Assembly (NCBI GenBank): GCA_023014335.1
Contig: JAECYW010000013.1
Location: forward strand, 434,001 to 498,000
Source of the DNA: Galerina marginata
Lineage: Eukaryota; Basidiomycota; Agaricomycetes; Agaricales; Galerinaceae
Direction of reading: 5' to 3'
DNA: 64,000 nucleotides
The notes beneath the pieces were generated by a model, which saw only the letters and a program-made list of their open reading frames with translations, ran no database searches and was not told where the DNA came from. Positions 11,822 to 23,442 of this stretch are shown here, piece by piece (position 1 is the stretch's first letter; each line of letters opens with the position of its first letter). A program made the position numbers and the translations under genes.

Positions 11822-13418
11822 TCAGCCCATCGGAGTAACGGTGATCGCACACAAAATCCCTTGGTCGTTGCGGCTAAGGACGTATTTCGATGTGCTATTT
11901 TGCGTAGTCTTTATAACGACCTTGGACAGAGTGGGACAGGCATCCGCGAGGGGTACGAAATCGTTCGCCGAAACCGGACCGCCGGGGCTCATTAATATAG
12001 TTCTGGGGAGATCGATAGTCTCCAAGAGTTTGTACGGGTGTAGAGCTTGGCCAAGGTACCACTAGAAAAAGGTAAGCGCCTTAAACTACACATGCTGATA
12101 GAAAACTCACTGGAGAGAGGATAGGGCCCAAGTCACCGGAAAACGCGAGAACAGCTGGACAATGTGCACTCAACCGTTGAACCCATTGAATAATGAGAGG
12201 GGTGATGGTATGAGAATCTTGGGGTCTGTCGCTGCTGAACTGAAGCTTGAGATGGCTTACGGACGAAAACCCCGCTGACCCTTGCAGAGCGACCAACAGC
12301 GCCTCAAAGGCGCCGTTTGAGGATCCACAATGAAATAAGATAGATAGATTCGTTAACTCCTGGAGGGACCGCACTTTCTGCTTGATCATAATGGTGAGGT
12401 TCGCGGGGTGCGTCTCGAAGCTCCGGAGAGCAGACAGGAACGTCGACTTAACGAGCTTACCATTCCCACTAATGCCTTCGTAATGGTCCTCAGAATGCGA
12501 GCTATTGGCGAGCGCGAGATGCCTTAGCGTAGGATGCGCAAGGAGGAAACGGGTAAGAGATGTACGGGTGTCCTTGTGTCTTCTGGGAATGGAGCTTGGA
12601 TACATAAGCCCGAGGGACAGTGAAAGGAGACGCGGAAAGTGCAACGACATAAACACGTCCCAGGAATCGTGTGCACCTTGATTTTGATTTCGAATGGCGG
12701 GATATCCTGGACAATTGTGAAAGGAGAGATGGCACAGGGTATGGGCAGAAGCCGATAACAACGAGAGGAGCTGATGTTCCGGAGCTGATGCTGAATCGGC
12801 TGAAAGAGAGAAAACGATAGGTACATTGGAAATTTGATATATCTGGAAGTGAAATAGCGTACCGAGGTAGGTGTGCCATGACACACTTTCAAGACCACTG
12901 AGTTCAAAAAAGGGACTTGGGAAAGTTGTATGGCCATGTGGAACGTAAGTGAAAGATTTGAGGAGACACGACGCGTGCTTGAGGATGGTGGTGAACTTGG
13001 TTTGCTCTTCGTGCGTAGTAAAAGGGCTACCGATGAAGGTAAGAGCACGCAAGCTTGCAAACCGCGATAATATGTTAAAGTCCAGCCAGGTCACGGAAGG
13101 TGCATGAGGATTCCTCGGTACCCAAGTGGTGAAGATGGTCAACTGTCGAATACCGGCTGCATGCTCTCCTACCACCCTCAGCTGGAGTTGAAGGTTTGGA
13201 CTGTTATTGCGAAGGATGACCGAACGATAGAGAATTGGCCGACAAACTCGAAGCAAGGTGGAGGAAACACGAGCGATATGCGTCAAATCGTTCTGGGTGA
13301 GGAGAGCGCAGATGAGCGACCATATTTCGAATGGCAATTTACGCTCGGTCCGATTGACTGCGACTCTGGTCATTGCAGAGACTTTGGGCCTGCGGGTTCT
13401 CGCCGTTGCACTGGCCAT
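11822..13418 (-). CDS. F-box protein, second copy type, two exons
   Basis: The main exon runs from ATG at 13418 to 12111 (436 codons) and joins, after a 49-nt intron at 12062-12110 (GTGAGT...CTAG), to a final exon of 79 residues ending at 11822, giving about 515 residues. Without the splice the frame would end in six stray residues, whereas the spliced tail LLETIDLPRTILMSPGGPVS reads like a natural continuation. The F-box is at residues 25-70: RKLPFEIWSLICALLTQNDLTHIARVSSTLLRVCRPILYRSV. After it come leucine-rich, weakly repetitive segments typical of fungal F-box substrate-binding regions. It differs in sequence from the F-box gene at 9383-10744 and is not a recent duplicate of it. A likely role is substrate adaptor of an SCF ligase; the substrate is unknown. 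Confidence 0.82.
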
Positions 13419-13983
13419 CTCGAGAGCCTCTTGCGTGCTGAAGGCTTCGAAGTTGGAACTGTAGAGGATTATTGGACATGGAGGTCTTTAAATACATCTT
13501 TCGGAGACCCTGGCCTGGCAGGTTTTGAATTGAAGTCACCGTGTGACCTGTAACGCCATGACGCTGTGACAGTAGCGCATAACACCGTGAGATTGACTGT
13601 GACCCCCATTGAAACGTGTGTCACAGGGTCTCCCACCTACTGAAGAATGGTAAAATAAACTGAGTATATAATAATAAACACATAGCGCCTGACGATGCGC
13701 CTTCAAGCTTCAAGCTTCAAGTCTCACAATTTTCTTTCTTTCTAGATTCAGAATCTGCGTAACAAGATTCAAATTCATAAGGCAAGGTATGTAACCTCGA
13801 TCTATTTGAGGCAGCGCAACATGAGAGCTGGGATAAACGGAAAATAAGTAATCTAGTGTCCTGCTATGCATTAACGATACTCCATCTGAACTACAAACCT
13901 ATAACAGAATAAGCAATTCAAAATCGTTCATAACACAGAATGCTTTGGACTCACGAAAAGTGGGGTTATAAGACTGGGATAGT
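13419..13983. other. intergenic region with TGTGAC-type repeats
   Basis: Upstream of the second F-box gene, 13550-13630 holds several copies of TGTGAC and its reverse complement GTCACA at irregular spacing, possibly an upstream binding-site cluster. The rest is the 3' flank of the phosphate carrier gene. No gene is seen. Confidence 0.4.
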
Positions 13984-15115
13984 TTACTTTCCGCCTGTGG
14001 TACCCATGCCCATAGCGCTCTTGAATGAATCGTAGATCCACCATTGGAAGCCAGTCAGAGTACCAATCATGATAACCCTAGTGCCGAGACCCTTGGTGGC
14101 GAGACCAACGAAACCAACTTCACTGGCGATCTGACCGACAGTCTTACCCTTGTTGGCTGACTTTCCGAGTTGAGAGACAAGCGAATCGGCGGGATGCGAG
14201 ACGATGGCGCAGACAACACCAGCGAGGTAACCTGAAGCGAATGTGACGCCGAGTTGAGTTCCCTTGCCGTAAGTTTCCTTGGGCTGGGTGAAGATGTGGG
14301 TGTAGAAAAGCTGGACGATTTTTTCGAAGAAGAAGAACTTGGCCATGGTGTAGGGGATCTGTGCGAGCAACACGTTGAATTTATGATGTTTTATGCGAAC
14401 ATTGATGAGGACATACCTGACGGGACCATAGAGGGACAAGAGAACCGAATGGGAAGCGAGTTTCGAGTTTAGTGCGTTGCATTTCCCTGATGGCTGCAGC
14501 GAAGGGAACGGGGAAAGTACCGCTAGGGCTGGTTTGAATCTTGACCTTGGCCATTTCGAAGGGGCAGAGAGCGAGATCGGCGAAGACCTCAGCAGATGCG
14601 GAGCCGGCGAGCCAGATAGCGGGCTTGTACTTGTTGGAGAGTTCTTCACCAGCGAGGTTCTGGTAGTAATCCTTGAATACTTCGTAGAGACCGTACTTGA
14701 ACATTCCCTGGAGGGAGTAGCCGACGAATGTTGGGCCGAAGCCTTTCCAGATACCCCTTGAACCCTCCTCAGCGACGAGTGTCTTGAGGCCAGAGACGAG
14801 ACCGGTATATTTTTGGGGGTTCACCTATTTAGAGGCGGGATGGGTAAGGGCAGCGCGCGACGCGTAAACACCGAAGTAAGCTTACCTGCATGTTGCACTT
14901 GGCAACATCGAGCGGGGTGATACCTGCGTGTGTGAGACCACAGGCGAGGACTCCACCAAGCATGCACTTGGCATAGTAAGAGGCATCGTGGGGCACAGGC
15001 CCAAGATATCTGACGAAAAGACGAAAGTAAGTGACTACTCGGGTGCGAAGCAGGAAAAAAAAAAGGATTAGACGGGAAGAGTGACTTACCTAGCGTCCCA
15101 TTTGACTGCAGACAT
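13984..15115 (-). CDS. PIC2: mitochondrial phosphate carrier, PIC2 type
   Basis: Four exons join exactly in frame (introns 15010-15089, 14825-14885 and 14359-14416) to give 310 residues, the usual size of a mitochondrial carrier. Each third begins with a carrier signature or its variant: THAGITPLDVAKCNMQ, ALCPFEMAKVKIQ and VSHPADSLVSQLG (P-x-[DE]-x-x-[KRS]). The segments KGFGPTFVGYSLQGMFKYGLYEVFK, PLWSRQIPYTMAKF and MIGTLTGFQWWIYDSFK match the phosphate/copper carrier Pic2 more closely than Mir1. It imports phosphate (and in yeast copper) across the inner membrane. The short first exon (26 nt, MSAVKWDAR) is followed by an 80-nt intron. It is divergent from RIB3, with about 475 bp between the start codons. 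Confidence 0.93.
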
Positions 15116-15590
15116 GGTATAGTAGGGGAATTAGGGCCAATAGACGAATCTAAGAAAGTCTAAGAGGCGGCTGAGGGCGGGAGCCTGTCCTTGGATGGAG
15201 GAAGGAAGAGAGGTGGTTGGAATACTGCCAGCACTGTCGGCGAAAATCTTTGTTCAGCCGGATCCTTCCGTGTTAGGCCGAACCAATTACGTTGCGCACG
15301 TCCTTTAAATTGCCGGCCCGAGCATCACATCGTATCTTTGAGCAGCAGATAGTGATAATAATACTATTATTGCTGTAGTGTATAAAAAGACGACCGAACT
15401 GATAGCGTATACACTGAAGTATAATTTTTTGAAGAGTTTTGTCATACCGAGGCTCCGGCTTAGAAAGTCTGTTCTTACCGTGTCACGGATTTTACAAGAT
15501 CATTCTCGGGGTCTTATAAAGCTCCCACCTCAAAATGGATTCAAATAAATTGACCGCTCTCTTCTTCTCAATACACCCAAGCCGTCCGAA
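15116..15590. promoter_or_regulatory. divergent promoter region of phosphate carrier and RIB3
   Basis: The stretch lies between two start codons on opposite strands. It contains an A/T-rich block with alternating ATAATA/TATTAT near 15353-15370. No defined TATA box can be assigned with confidence. Confidence 0.4.
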
Positions 15591-16560
15591 ATGGCCCCTG
15601 TCGCTATGTCCCCGTCCCACCACAAGCCCGCCGCCACCAACGGCGTCCACAAGACATCCCAACCATGGCGGCCAAAGGAGGTCGTCGACTCACCAAAGCG
15701 GACTTCATTTGCATTCGACTCAATGGAGGCGGCACTAGCATCTTTCGCAGCTGGTGAATTCCTCATCGTAATGGACGACGAAAACCGCGAGAACGAAGGC
15801 GACCTCATCATCTCAGCCTCCCAATGCACGACAGAAAAGATGGCCTGGATGATTAAACACACAAGGTCCGCATTTTCCTCCAACGCACCCTCCCTTTCAC
15901 CCGCACCCTTTCTCTTTCTCTACTTTGTGTCAGAACCCGAGTCTTTTACTCAGCGCCTACCATGATACTCATTCTACGAAAAATCGCTGACATGTGATCC
16001 TTGTCCTCTCCGTTCCACTCGCAGTGGTTACATCTGCATAGCTCTTCCGGCCGACAGGCTCGAAGCCCTCGAAATTCCGATGATGGTCCCCGACAACCAG
16101 GAGAGACACCGGACTGCATATACAGTTACAGTGGATTATAAGCACGGTGTGTATTTTCGAGGCTCGGTCTCCCATCCCATCTAATCTTATCCCTCCCTGT
16201 CAAGGAACCACCACCGGCATCTCCGCACATGATCGTAGCCTAACAGCTCGAGCCCTCGCCTCTCCGTCTTCGATTCCCAGTGATTTCAACCGGCCAGGCC
16301 ACATGGTACCCTTGAGTGCACGAGAGGGTGGCGTCCTAACTCGGAAGGGACACACCGAGGGCGCAATTGATCTCTGCCTCTTGACAGGCCAACCGCTCGC
16401 CGGCGTGCTCTGCGAACTTGTCAACGATGATGCGCAAGGGACTATGGCCAGGCGTGACGATTGCCGTGCGTTCGCAGACCAGTGGGGTCTGAAGTTGATC
16501 AGCATCGAAATGCTGGCCGAATTCAAACGGCTGCACTCCCCGTCCAACGGTCAAGCATAA
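15591..16560 (+). CDS. RIB3: 3,4-dihydroxy-2-butanone-4-phosphate synthase
   Basis: Three exons (introns 15866-16024 and 16147-16204) give 250 residues. Family hallmarks are in order: GEFLIVMDDENRENEGDLI (acidic loop binding the metal and ribulose 5-phosphate), GYICIALPADR, the TTTGISAHDRSLTARAL segment, PGHMVPLSAREGGVLTRKGHTE and GVLCELVNDDAQGTMARR. This is the complete active-site set of the RibB/Rib3 family. The enzyme converts ribulose 5-phosphate to the four-carbon precursor of riboflavin plus formate. The N-terminal 45 residues are a variable extension. The first intron is unusually long for this window (159 nt) and has a weak donor, GTCCGC. An overlapping upstream ATG at 15535 is in another frame and was not used. 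Confidence 0.95.
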
Positions 16561-17435
16561 GCAACAATGGTTTGCTTTGCGCCGTTGACGCCATTCAAAA
16601 GCAATAAATTATTGTGCTCCGGGTTATTTTAACACTTATTTATGCTTCAGGAACCCCCGATGGATGTATCAAAGTATCTTTACATTATTATCCACAACTC
16701 ATTGCCCATAATGTGGTGTTCAATCTACACTAGTTTGCCACATGAGATTTATGTGAATGCTGGTAAAATGTTCAACCTGGAAATGGCAACACCAACAAGA
16801 ATAAAGCCTTCCTTGGTACATAAAATTCGTACGAATCACATAACATGTGTTCTGACAGGTCTTCAGACTAAAATTCCCGCCTGTACTCTTCCAACTGACA
16901 AGGAAGACCTCGTAACGATCCAACCTATGCTTACCTTGTGAAGACAGACATATCGATCTTGTTCCGGACGGAAGTAATTGCCAAGACTGAGACTCGCACA
17001 GACACCTCAACTCCAAATCTACTGTCTCCAACCACCATCCATGCCGACCCCAGATTTGCTAGAAGAATTGTAGTCTGTGAATGACTTCGCTTGTGGGATA
17101 TGGCTAAGTATCCGTCTTGGGGCACCAGTCATCATCTTTTAAGACGGTTGCCTGAAGCACCTGATATCTATGCTAACGAAGATTGTTGCTGCATTTCTAC
17201 AGAGTAGCGCAGAAGGTGGTATTGGCACAACCCCTTGCCTGTGAATACCATCCAGTCTAAAATCATAATTCATATGTCCTGTAGTTATATGCGGTTACAA
17301 GGTCCAACAAATGTATCAAAACACTTTACACTATGTCCCATATTGTCCACAACTCGGTGTTATATCTACACTAATTTTCCGTGGCCGGAGACAGGACTTT
17401 GCCAATAGAATATCCAACCTAGAATCAATAAGAAT
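16561..17435. other. intergenic region between convergent RIB3 and PSD genes
   Basis: No gene is supported. The left part contains a degraded copy of the 3' end and downstream flank of the neighbouring phosphatidylserine decarboxylase gene (see the repeat at 16663-16941). Confidence 0.5.
16663..16941. repeat. degraded duplicate of the PSD 3' end
   Basis: Several words recur in the same order about 645 bp further right, at 17309-17520: GATGTATCAAA / AATGTATCAAA, ATCCACAACTC / GTCCACAACTC, TCTACACTAGTTT / TCTACACTAATTT, and TTCAACCTGGAA / ATCCAACCTAGAA. Read on the minus strand, the right part of the left copy gives NFSLKTCQNTCYVI where the PSD gene has NSEKPIETLVKVI. The similarity is partial, so this is an old, decayed direct duplication. 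Confidence 0.45.
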
Positions 17436-19010
17436 TCAGTCCCAAGTAGGGTAGTTTCCCATTGAGCTTATAATCACCTTGACAAGTGTTTCGATAGGCT
17501 TCTCGGAATTCGAGACAAGGTCTGCGTCAAACCTGATAGTCAATGAACGGTGTTAGTTTTATTCTGTGGTGCTAAAAACGAAGGCCATACTCGACAATCT
17601 CTTTTGGAAATACGATAACAATCGTGCTTCCGCCATAGGCAAAGTATCTATGCGCAAAGTATAAGGATATGAGTGCAATTTGATGACGATGGAATCGCAC
17701 CCGAGTTCGTCACCCCTTTTCAGAATAGTCCCTTTTTGCTTTCCGCCTGTCCATTGGATGCTCCCAACAAGGAGGGCCCCAATCGCAACATAAGCAACCA
17801 ATTTACCCGTAGGGATATGTTTAAGGTACAGTATGGACCTGGTATTGGCAGTCAGAACGTCGAAGCCTGGTTCGTTTACAGCTTGAGGGTTGACTGAAAC
17901 CAGTGCAAGCAATCGGTCAAATGACCAGTTAATTTGAATTAGCAGGAGGACTGACCGGTATAGAAATGGCCAGTGACGTTCTCGAAATCCCCGACTTCAC
18001 AGTCAATAGGGCAGTGGAAACGATGGTAATCAGCAGGCGCGAGACGGAAGATGGCTAAACTCGCGTCCTGGAATGACTCGATTATGGGGGACGCTGCGGG
18101 AAGGTTGAGAAGGTTGGGGATGTTGAAGCCCCGGCCTTTCACCCTGAAACAAAAGGGTTTGTTGTCGAATGTTGCGGGAGGGGGATGGATTTACCAGAAG
18201 GCTTTGGCGACGTCCACAGAGACGAAGACGGTCAATCGGCAATCGGCAGCGGAGCAGATGACGTTCTTGTCATGTTCGTTTTGAATCGGACGTGCATCCG
18301 GACGCAATTTCCTAGAGATTATGAAATCTCTATCCACACTTTCAGGGCAAGGTGTGGCCACCTACCTAAAGAAGAACTCGTTGAAGTTCCTGTACTTTGA
18401 GATATCGGGCTCCAGGAGTTCGTCCACCTGGATGCTGTAGGCTTCAATAAAGGAAGGAATGGACTCGACGGATTTGGGATCGTCGTATATTTTGCCTTGC
18501 TAGTTGCACGGTGGTTTGAGGACCAATATAACCCTATCCAGGTCAAAGTATATCTCACCTTGACTGACTGCTCACGAAGCAGCTCTTCAACCCTTTTGTT
18601 GCCGAGAACCTTTACTTGTTCTTTTCCGTAAAACAAGAGGTGCATACCAAGTCTACAACAGATAACGTCATCACTCGCGTCAGTCTCTTTCAAGCACAAA
18701 AGCGCACTTACCTAGCATACAATGGCATCGTCTCGAAGAACGGCTCGTTTGATCCCCTCACAATTACATAGTTGCCGCAGTGGTAATTTACAGCTAGCTT
18801 TTCGATGCCAGGGATAAGAGATTGCACCCAGTGCGCATTAATCAAGGAGTGGATTGGAGCATGAATATTGTGCGTCACGTTAGAGGTACTTGCGGAGTGG
18901 TCGACGATAGCAGAGAGCCCTTTCGCGGCGTCCTCGTGCGTTGCATCTGGCAGACTTTCGGGATTCATGGCATCGACGGGCTTTGTAACATTGCTTGCGT
19001 GGATGGACAT
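17436..19010 (-). CDS. phosphatidylserine decarboxylase
   Basis: Eight exons can be joined from ATG 19010 to TGA at 17436, about 390 residues. Family features: YRNFNEFFFRKLRPDARPI, an AADCRLTVF segment, FRLAPADYHRFHCPIDC with the catalytic-triad histidine region, NPQAVNEPGFDVLTANTRS, and the self-processing site GALLVGSI, where fungal PSDs carry G-S-x. Cleavage before this serine yields the small alpha chain with its pyruvoyl group. The alpha chain continues FAYGGSTIVIVFPKEIVEFDADLVSNSEKPIETLVK, reached only by using the GTATGG donor; without that splice the frame stops early. The enzyme makes phosphatidylethanolamine from phosphatidylserine. No clear mitochondrial presequence or membrane anchor is visible at the N-terminus, unlike Psd1, so it may be a soluble or loosely bound form. 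It is convergent with RIB3. Confidence 0.9.
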
Positions 19011-19081
19011 AGTGGCAGAAGGTGAAGGGAACTAGGCGTGGTCAATGTGTTAGAAAGGAAGGATACGAGGAGAACGGGTTA

Positions 19082-19672
19082 TTATAATTTGTAACTCAGG
19101 TGGATCGTGTTTAAGAATAGGACGCCATCGATGTCATCGCCAGTTTGGGACAACTCCTCTATTTCGAAATCAAGTCTCCAGCGGACGCCAGCCATGGGGA
19201 GAAATGCTGGAGACGACTCAATTGGCAGTGGAGACACATTGACAACAATAAGCGGTTGTGCAATAGGACGTACTCTGCCCATTCTTGGAAGTATAACGCG
19301 TCCAAAATATCCTTTCCCTTCCCCGCAGCCCCCAGACGAGTATCCCCTTCATGATGGTATCTTGAAGCCGAGCGAGTACAAGTGGGCGATATGATTCCCG
19401 TTGCCTCATCTTTCCTTCGTCATCCTCCTTAAAGTCGACCGAACGCTTGGCAGTACTTCCTTGAACACTTCCTTCTTCAACTGCGGTTCAATTCGTAGGT
19501 TGGAAGGCCATGCATCACCCGCGTCTTCTTTGCGTTTCAAAAGCATGTCAATGAGGGTAGGTTGTTTTAGGTCGTCTGTCTGTGGCCGTGGTCGGTTGTA
19601 AATTTTTTGGTCGCTGATGTTGAGTAACTTTCGTTGGACCACACGGACGAGCCTACTTGGTGTTGGACGCAT
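19082..19672 (-). CDS. small hypothetical gene, exon structure unresolved
   Basis: From ATG 19672 a frame of 88 residues begins MRPTPSRLVRVVQRKLLNIS, basic and amphipathic like a mitochondrial presequence, continues with LIDMLLKRKEDAGDAWPSNLRIEPQLKKEVFKEV and stops at 19406. A 5' UTR intron is suggested by GTGAGT near 19736 and an acceptor just before the ATG. Two other open frames follow on the same strand. One reads KEDDEGKMRQRESYRPLVLARLQDTIMKG. The other, in the same frame as the start, ends LSQTGDDIDGVLFLNTIHLSYKL at 19082. Joining them needs splices I cannot justify (a 38-nt intron at best). It may be a real short gene with a 3' UTR, a longer gene with unusual introns, or a decaying gene. 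No family is recognised. Confidence 0.35.
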
Positions 19673-19825
19673 GCCTATAGCCTATAGTTATTCACCGTCA
19701 GAACAAAAGAAATGAATTGTCCATATTACTCACTTCGAGACGCGTCGAACACTTGAACAATGAAGGGAGTATTGAAAAGGTGTTTCCTCTTCGGCCAGTG
19801 CGCTTACCTAAACGAGGAAAGCGCC

Positions 19826-19837
19826 AAAAAAAAAAAA
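19826..19837 (-). terminator. Pol III oligo-T terminator of the tRNA gene
   Basis: On the minus strand a run of twelve T begins 4 nt after the discriminator base of the tRNA-Asp gene. This is the standard RNA polymerase III stop signal. Confidence 0.85.
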
Positions 19838-19840
19838 GAA

Positions 19841-19932
19841 CTCTCTGTCTGGGAGTCGAACCCAGCTTTCGCGCGGTCAGACGTATAAATGACAATGACA
19901 GGCGCGTGTACTAACCGATATACTAACAGAGA
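19841..19932 (-). tRNA. tRNA-Asp: tRNA-Asp (GUC) with a 20-nt intron
   Basis: The cloverleaf folds fully. The acceptor stem TCTCTGT pairs with ACAGAGA over seven pairs, with discriminator G. The D-arm is GTAT-ATCGGTTA-GTAC, the anticodon stem CGCGC/GCGCG with loop CT-GTC-A, and the T-arm CTGGG-TTCGACT-CCCAG. The anticodon GTC lies at 19897-19899 and the intron at about 19876-19895, directly after position 37, the canonical tRNA intron site cut by the nuclear tRNA splicing endonuclease. The loop CTGTCAC of the mature tRNA matches eukaryotic tRNA-Asp. The B-box (GGTTCGACTCC) and A-box are intact. Confidence 0.93.
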
Positions 19933-20113
19933 CGGTTGGAGACTCTTGCCCCTATATTTACATATACAGCACTGATGAGTGAGAGAATCATTGTCATGTT
20001 CGCTCACCAATATAGAGTGAAGTACGGTGAAATAATTACACATTAATATAATTACATATAATACATCCTAGAAGAGAAACCCGTCCGGAAGTGCGATAAC
20101 AATGTACTAGTGT

Positions 20114-23100
20114 TTATAAAGGCGGTAGAGGCCGACGACATTGCGGGCAAATGTTCTGGGGAGGGAAAGTGAGAGATGTGAGTAGTTGTAAATGAGGCTG
20201 GGCCATACCTTTATGGCAAGCCACTGTAGTCAATAAAAAGTTTAGTAAAGGACACTTAAAGAAAGGAAAAAGGGAACAAGCTACTAACTTTTTCTAGACA
20301 TTCAGTGTGCTACGAGCTTAAATGTTAGACACTGCCTGCTGATATTAAAACAGAACTTACGAATAAATGGGAACATGGGGCAAGGCTGTAATTCTTCCTT
20401 GCAGATGTCGCACCAACACCCATCTGCATCGCATTGAAGACGCTACCGACGCTCTTGCCCATCCTGAAACTGGATCGGCCCCCTTTGTCATCCCATTCGT
20501 CTCTAGTGTCGAGCGACTTGGAGCGGCGGCGTAACAAAGGATCGACTATAATAGCGTCCATACAAATAGCACAATCGCCAAGGGACTGATCAGGAGCCTC
20601 TGTGTCAGGTGGCTGCATAAGCGGATGATAGTCGTGTGGCTTCGCATGAGCAAACTGGACGAAGGGAGTCAGTTTCGGTTGACGACAAGTCAGGGGCGTA
20701 CTGACTCTTTGTGGCAGGAAGAAAGTAGGGCCGAAAGTGTCCTGCAGAATCACTAAAAACGCTTGCAATACAACAACCACGGCAAGCAGCCAACTCCAGG
20801 CTACAAAGACAATTCAGGAGAAAATCAGGAAAAAATAAAGCTGCTTACCTCGAGGTTCCACTTCCAGGACGTTCCTAGGACACGCCAGGAAATCTAAGTG
20901 ATGGGTCAATAAAAAGATTATACTCGGAAGATAACGACTTACAGAGAGCAGTAAAGAGCCGACACATAGTTGTACCGATAATGTACTCTTTCGTCAAGCC
21001 ACTCCTGCGTCCGCGATGAACAGATCTGACAATTTGGGGGAGCCAGATTGACAAGTACGAAACAATAACAAATAGCATGGAAAGAGTGGGGGATAGAATG
21101 ACTCGAACGATGAAGGTCATGAAGATGACCATTATGAGCCCTGTCAAATACGGTGTTAGACACGAGAAACAATGCTGAACTTGCATTAACGAACATAATT
21201 TAGCTTGAGGATCAGTGCGGATTTGCTGAATGAAGAACGAGAAAAATGAGGTCGGTGGACTGTTGTTTGCAGGTTGTGGTGTTGGGTTAGGAGTCGTAGG
21301 AGTCGTCGTCACCAACGGAGAGATAACTGGCAGTAAGGGTTCTTGGGAAGGAGCAGAAGCTGCTCGAGGACTGGGATTTATGATGGGAGGTGGGGGTGGT
21401 GTATAATTCTCTGGCCCTTGGATTTGATGAATGAGAGCTGCGAATTGCTGTTGACTTGACATGAGTCATAGGATCGCTAATATAGAGGTGATTGACATAC
21501 TGCTTCAAGAATAAAAACAATGCAGGCAAGGAATGCTGGGGCTATCAGCGATAGCGATGGCCTACCCTCTGCAAGAATAGCAAAGGTGATATGCCCAGCA
21601 AATGATACAGAGTCCATCGTAGCCTGAGCAAGGAAGGTCCAACGGGAGACTCGAGATATCCCAGACGGCGTGCGGCTTCGGTCGCTCTGACGGGTGAAAA
21701 GGACCAAAAGTATGAGATACGCAAGGCCAGTAAACCCGGCATCTGCAAGAAGAAAGTCAGTAGGAGTTCTTTGGGAGACTTAAATGAATTTCCGAACTAA
21801 CATGTTGTGACTTTTCGGAAGAATGTTCGTGACCTCAAGGAACCTTGTCAGACGAAATGGAAGGAACGGCGATACAGGAATGGAGCGCACCGGAGTCCTT
21901 CTGAGTTCTTCACTTCATACAGAAGTCCACATTCTTTACTTAGGAGCACACCACTAATAGACAACTTCGGAGGTGGAACAGTCCAAATGCCAGTGGGGTT
22001 TTGCAATTCATCCTCCAGCTCTTGCATTAAATCCTCTGGAACTGGAACTGAATGGATCTGCGCATAAAAAGTGAAAGGACATGCCGTCTTCGCAACCTCG
22101 TCTGCAACAAAATTTAGCACCCTCATTTCTGGACATTAATAGAGCAAATACCACTTCCGGGTGCCTCCGAATCGACGATACCAGCATCTATGAGATTTTT
22201 CAGTTTGTTTATCCTTGCTTGAAGCTCGGGTTCAACAATCTGTGCAGTTTCATTTCTGGCCGCCTCTGGTACAAGTGAGGGTAAGAGGCGGATATCTATC
22301 TGACGCCTATGTTCAAGATCCAGATGTCAGTAAAGCACCACAGTCTCTCAAACTCAAGCTTACCCTGCAGGTTCTGCGAATCCGTAAATGGTGCCGTTAG
22401 ACACGAAGTGGACGCCTTCAAACTCCAGACGCAGGTTGTCCGAATCCGACGGATCAGTTAATTCTATTCTCCCCTGCCCAGAATAGGAATTAAGTAAAGG
22501 AAAACAGTGGTCGTAGCAGTTACCTACATGTACAAGAGCGATAGAACTTGAAACCACAGGAGTTTGATCCATCCCCAGAGGTTTCTTCTCGACTACACTT
22601 AACGCGACCTTGGTAGACGTGTTCCAGTTCCAAGAACCCAACTTCTCCGTTATGTTCGTGGTATTCAAACCGGCCATGATATTCTGGGCTTCTTGTCTCC
22701 AAGGGATGGTGTCATTCAGCTCGAGAGAAGGAAGAGTGATGTTGGTAAATTCGGCGTCTCCGTGTATGAACCCGGTGATATTCGAGTAATAGGATTCCCT
22801 AGAAGGATCCAACAAACTCCCTTTGATGTGAAATATATCCAATAAAGCAGGTAATGTGGAATCTGTCTCTGGCTACAGGGATTGCGGGCATCAATTAGTG
22901 GCCGAAGTGTTGGAGAAACTAACACACCAACGTGAAATTAGAAGCTGTTCCATTCATCCAAGAGGTATAGTTGGATAACTGATAGCTCAGTGACCGTAAA
23001 GTATCCTGGTACTGGTGTCGAGCAAGGAACTCGTCGCCATTGTGGCTGGTAAGTATGAAAAGCATAAAGCTTATGAAGAGTAGAGTGGGAACCGAGCTGC

Positions 23101-23164
23101 GGGGGCGTTGAGGCCTGGTGTTTTCAGGTAGTCCAGCTTCCTCATCTCGGGCATTGGCATCCAT
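20114..23164 (-). CDS. TUL1: Golgi/endosomal transmembrane RING E3 ligase, Tul1/DSC complex type
   Basis: A gene of about a dozen exons runs from ATG 23164 (MDANARDEEAGLPENTRPQ) to TAA at 20114. Near the N-terminus is one hydrophobic segment (SVPTLLFISFMLFILT), followed by a large luminal domain rich in N-x-[ST] sites (NYTSW, NITGF, NITLP, NTTNITEK) and containing LRLEFEGVHFVSNGTIYGFAEP, typical of Tul1. Several membrane segments follow in the 20870-21750 region. The end is a RING: DCAICMDAI, then CSHLFHTECLEKWLAIKNICPQCRRPLPPL. The HTECLEK piece comes from a tiny exon of 21 nt, found by keeping the RING in frame. This C-terminal RING with CPQCRRPLPP is the signature of Tul1/DscA, the E3 of the DSC complex, which ubiquitinates membrane proteins and in some fungi activates SREBP. 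It is divergent from NNF1, 278 bp away. Confidence 0.88.
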
Positions 23165-23442
23165 GAAACTCGAATACCAGTGTTCGGCGCACTGGTAGGT
23201 ACGAGTTTGAGCGGTTGGTGACCAGAAAGTGAATGAGAGTCGAAACTTGATGTGGCCGTGATCCAGAACACTGACAGCGGCAAACCGGGCCCCTAACTAA
23301 CAAACGCGTGACGATCGTCACGGACGCGACACTGTCCCATCCACCACAGTCGCGTCGCGATGTTCAGCAACCAATCTGGCAGCCGACGCTGGACTCATTT
23401 TCACTCGGCCCTACAGCTCGCGATTCAGCGCTCAGCGCACAA

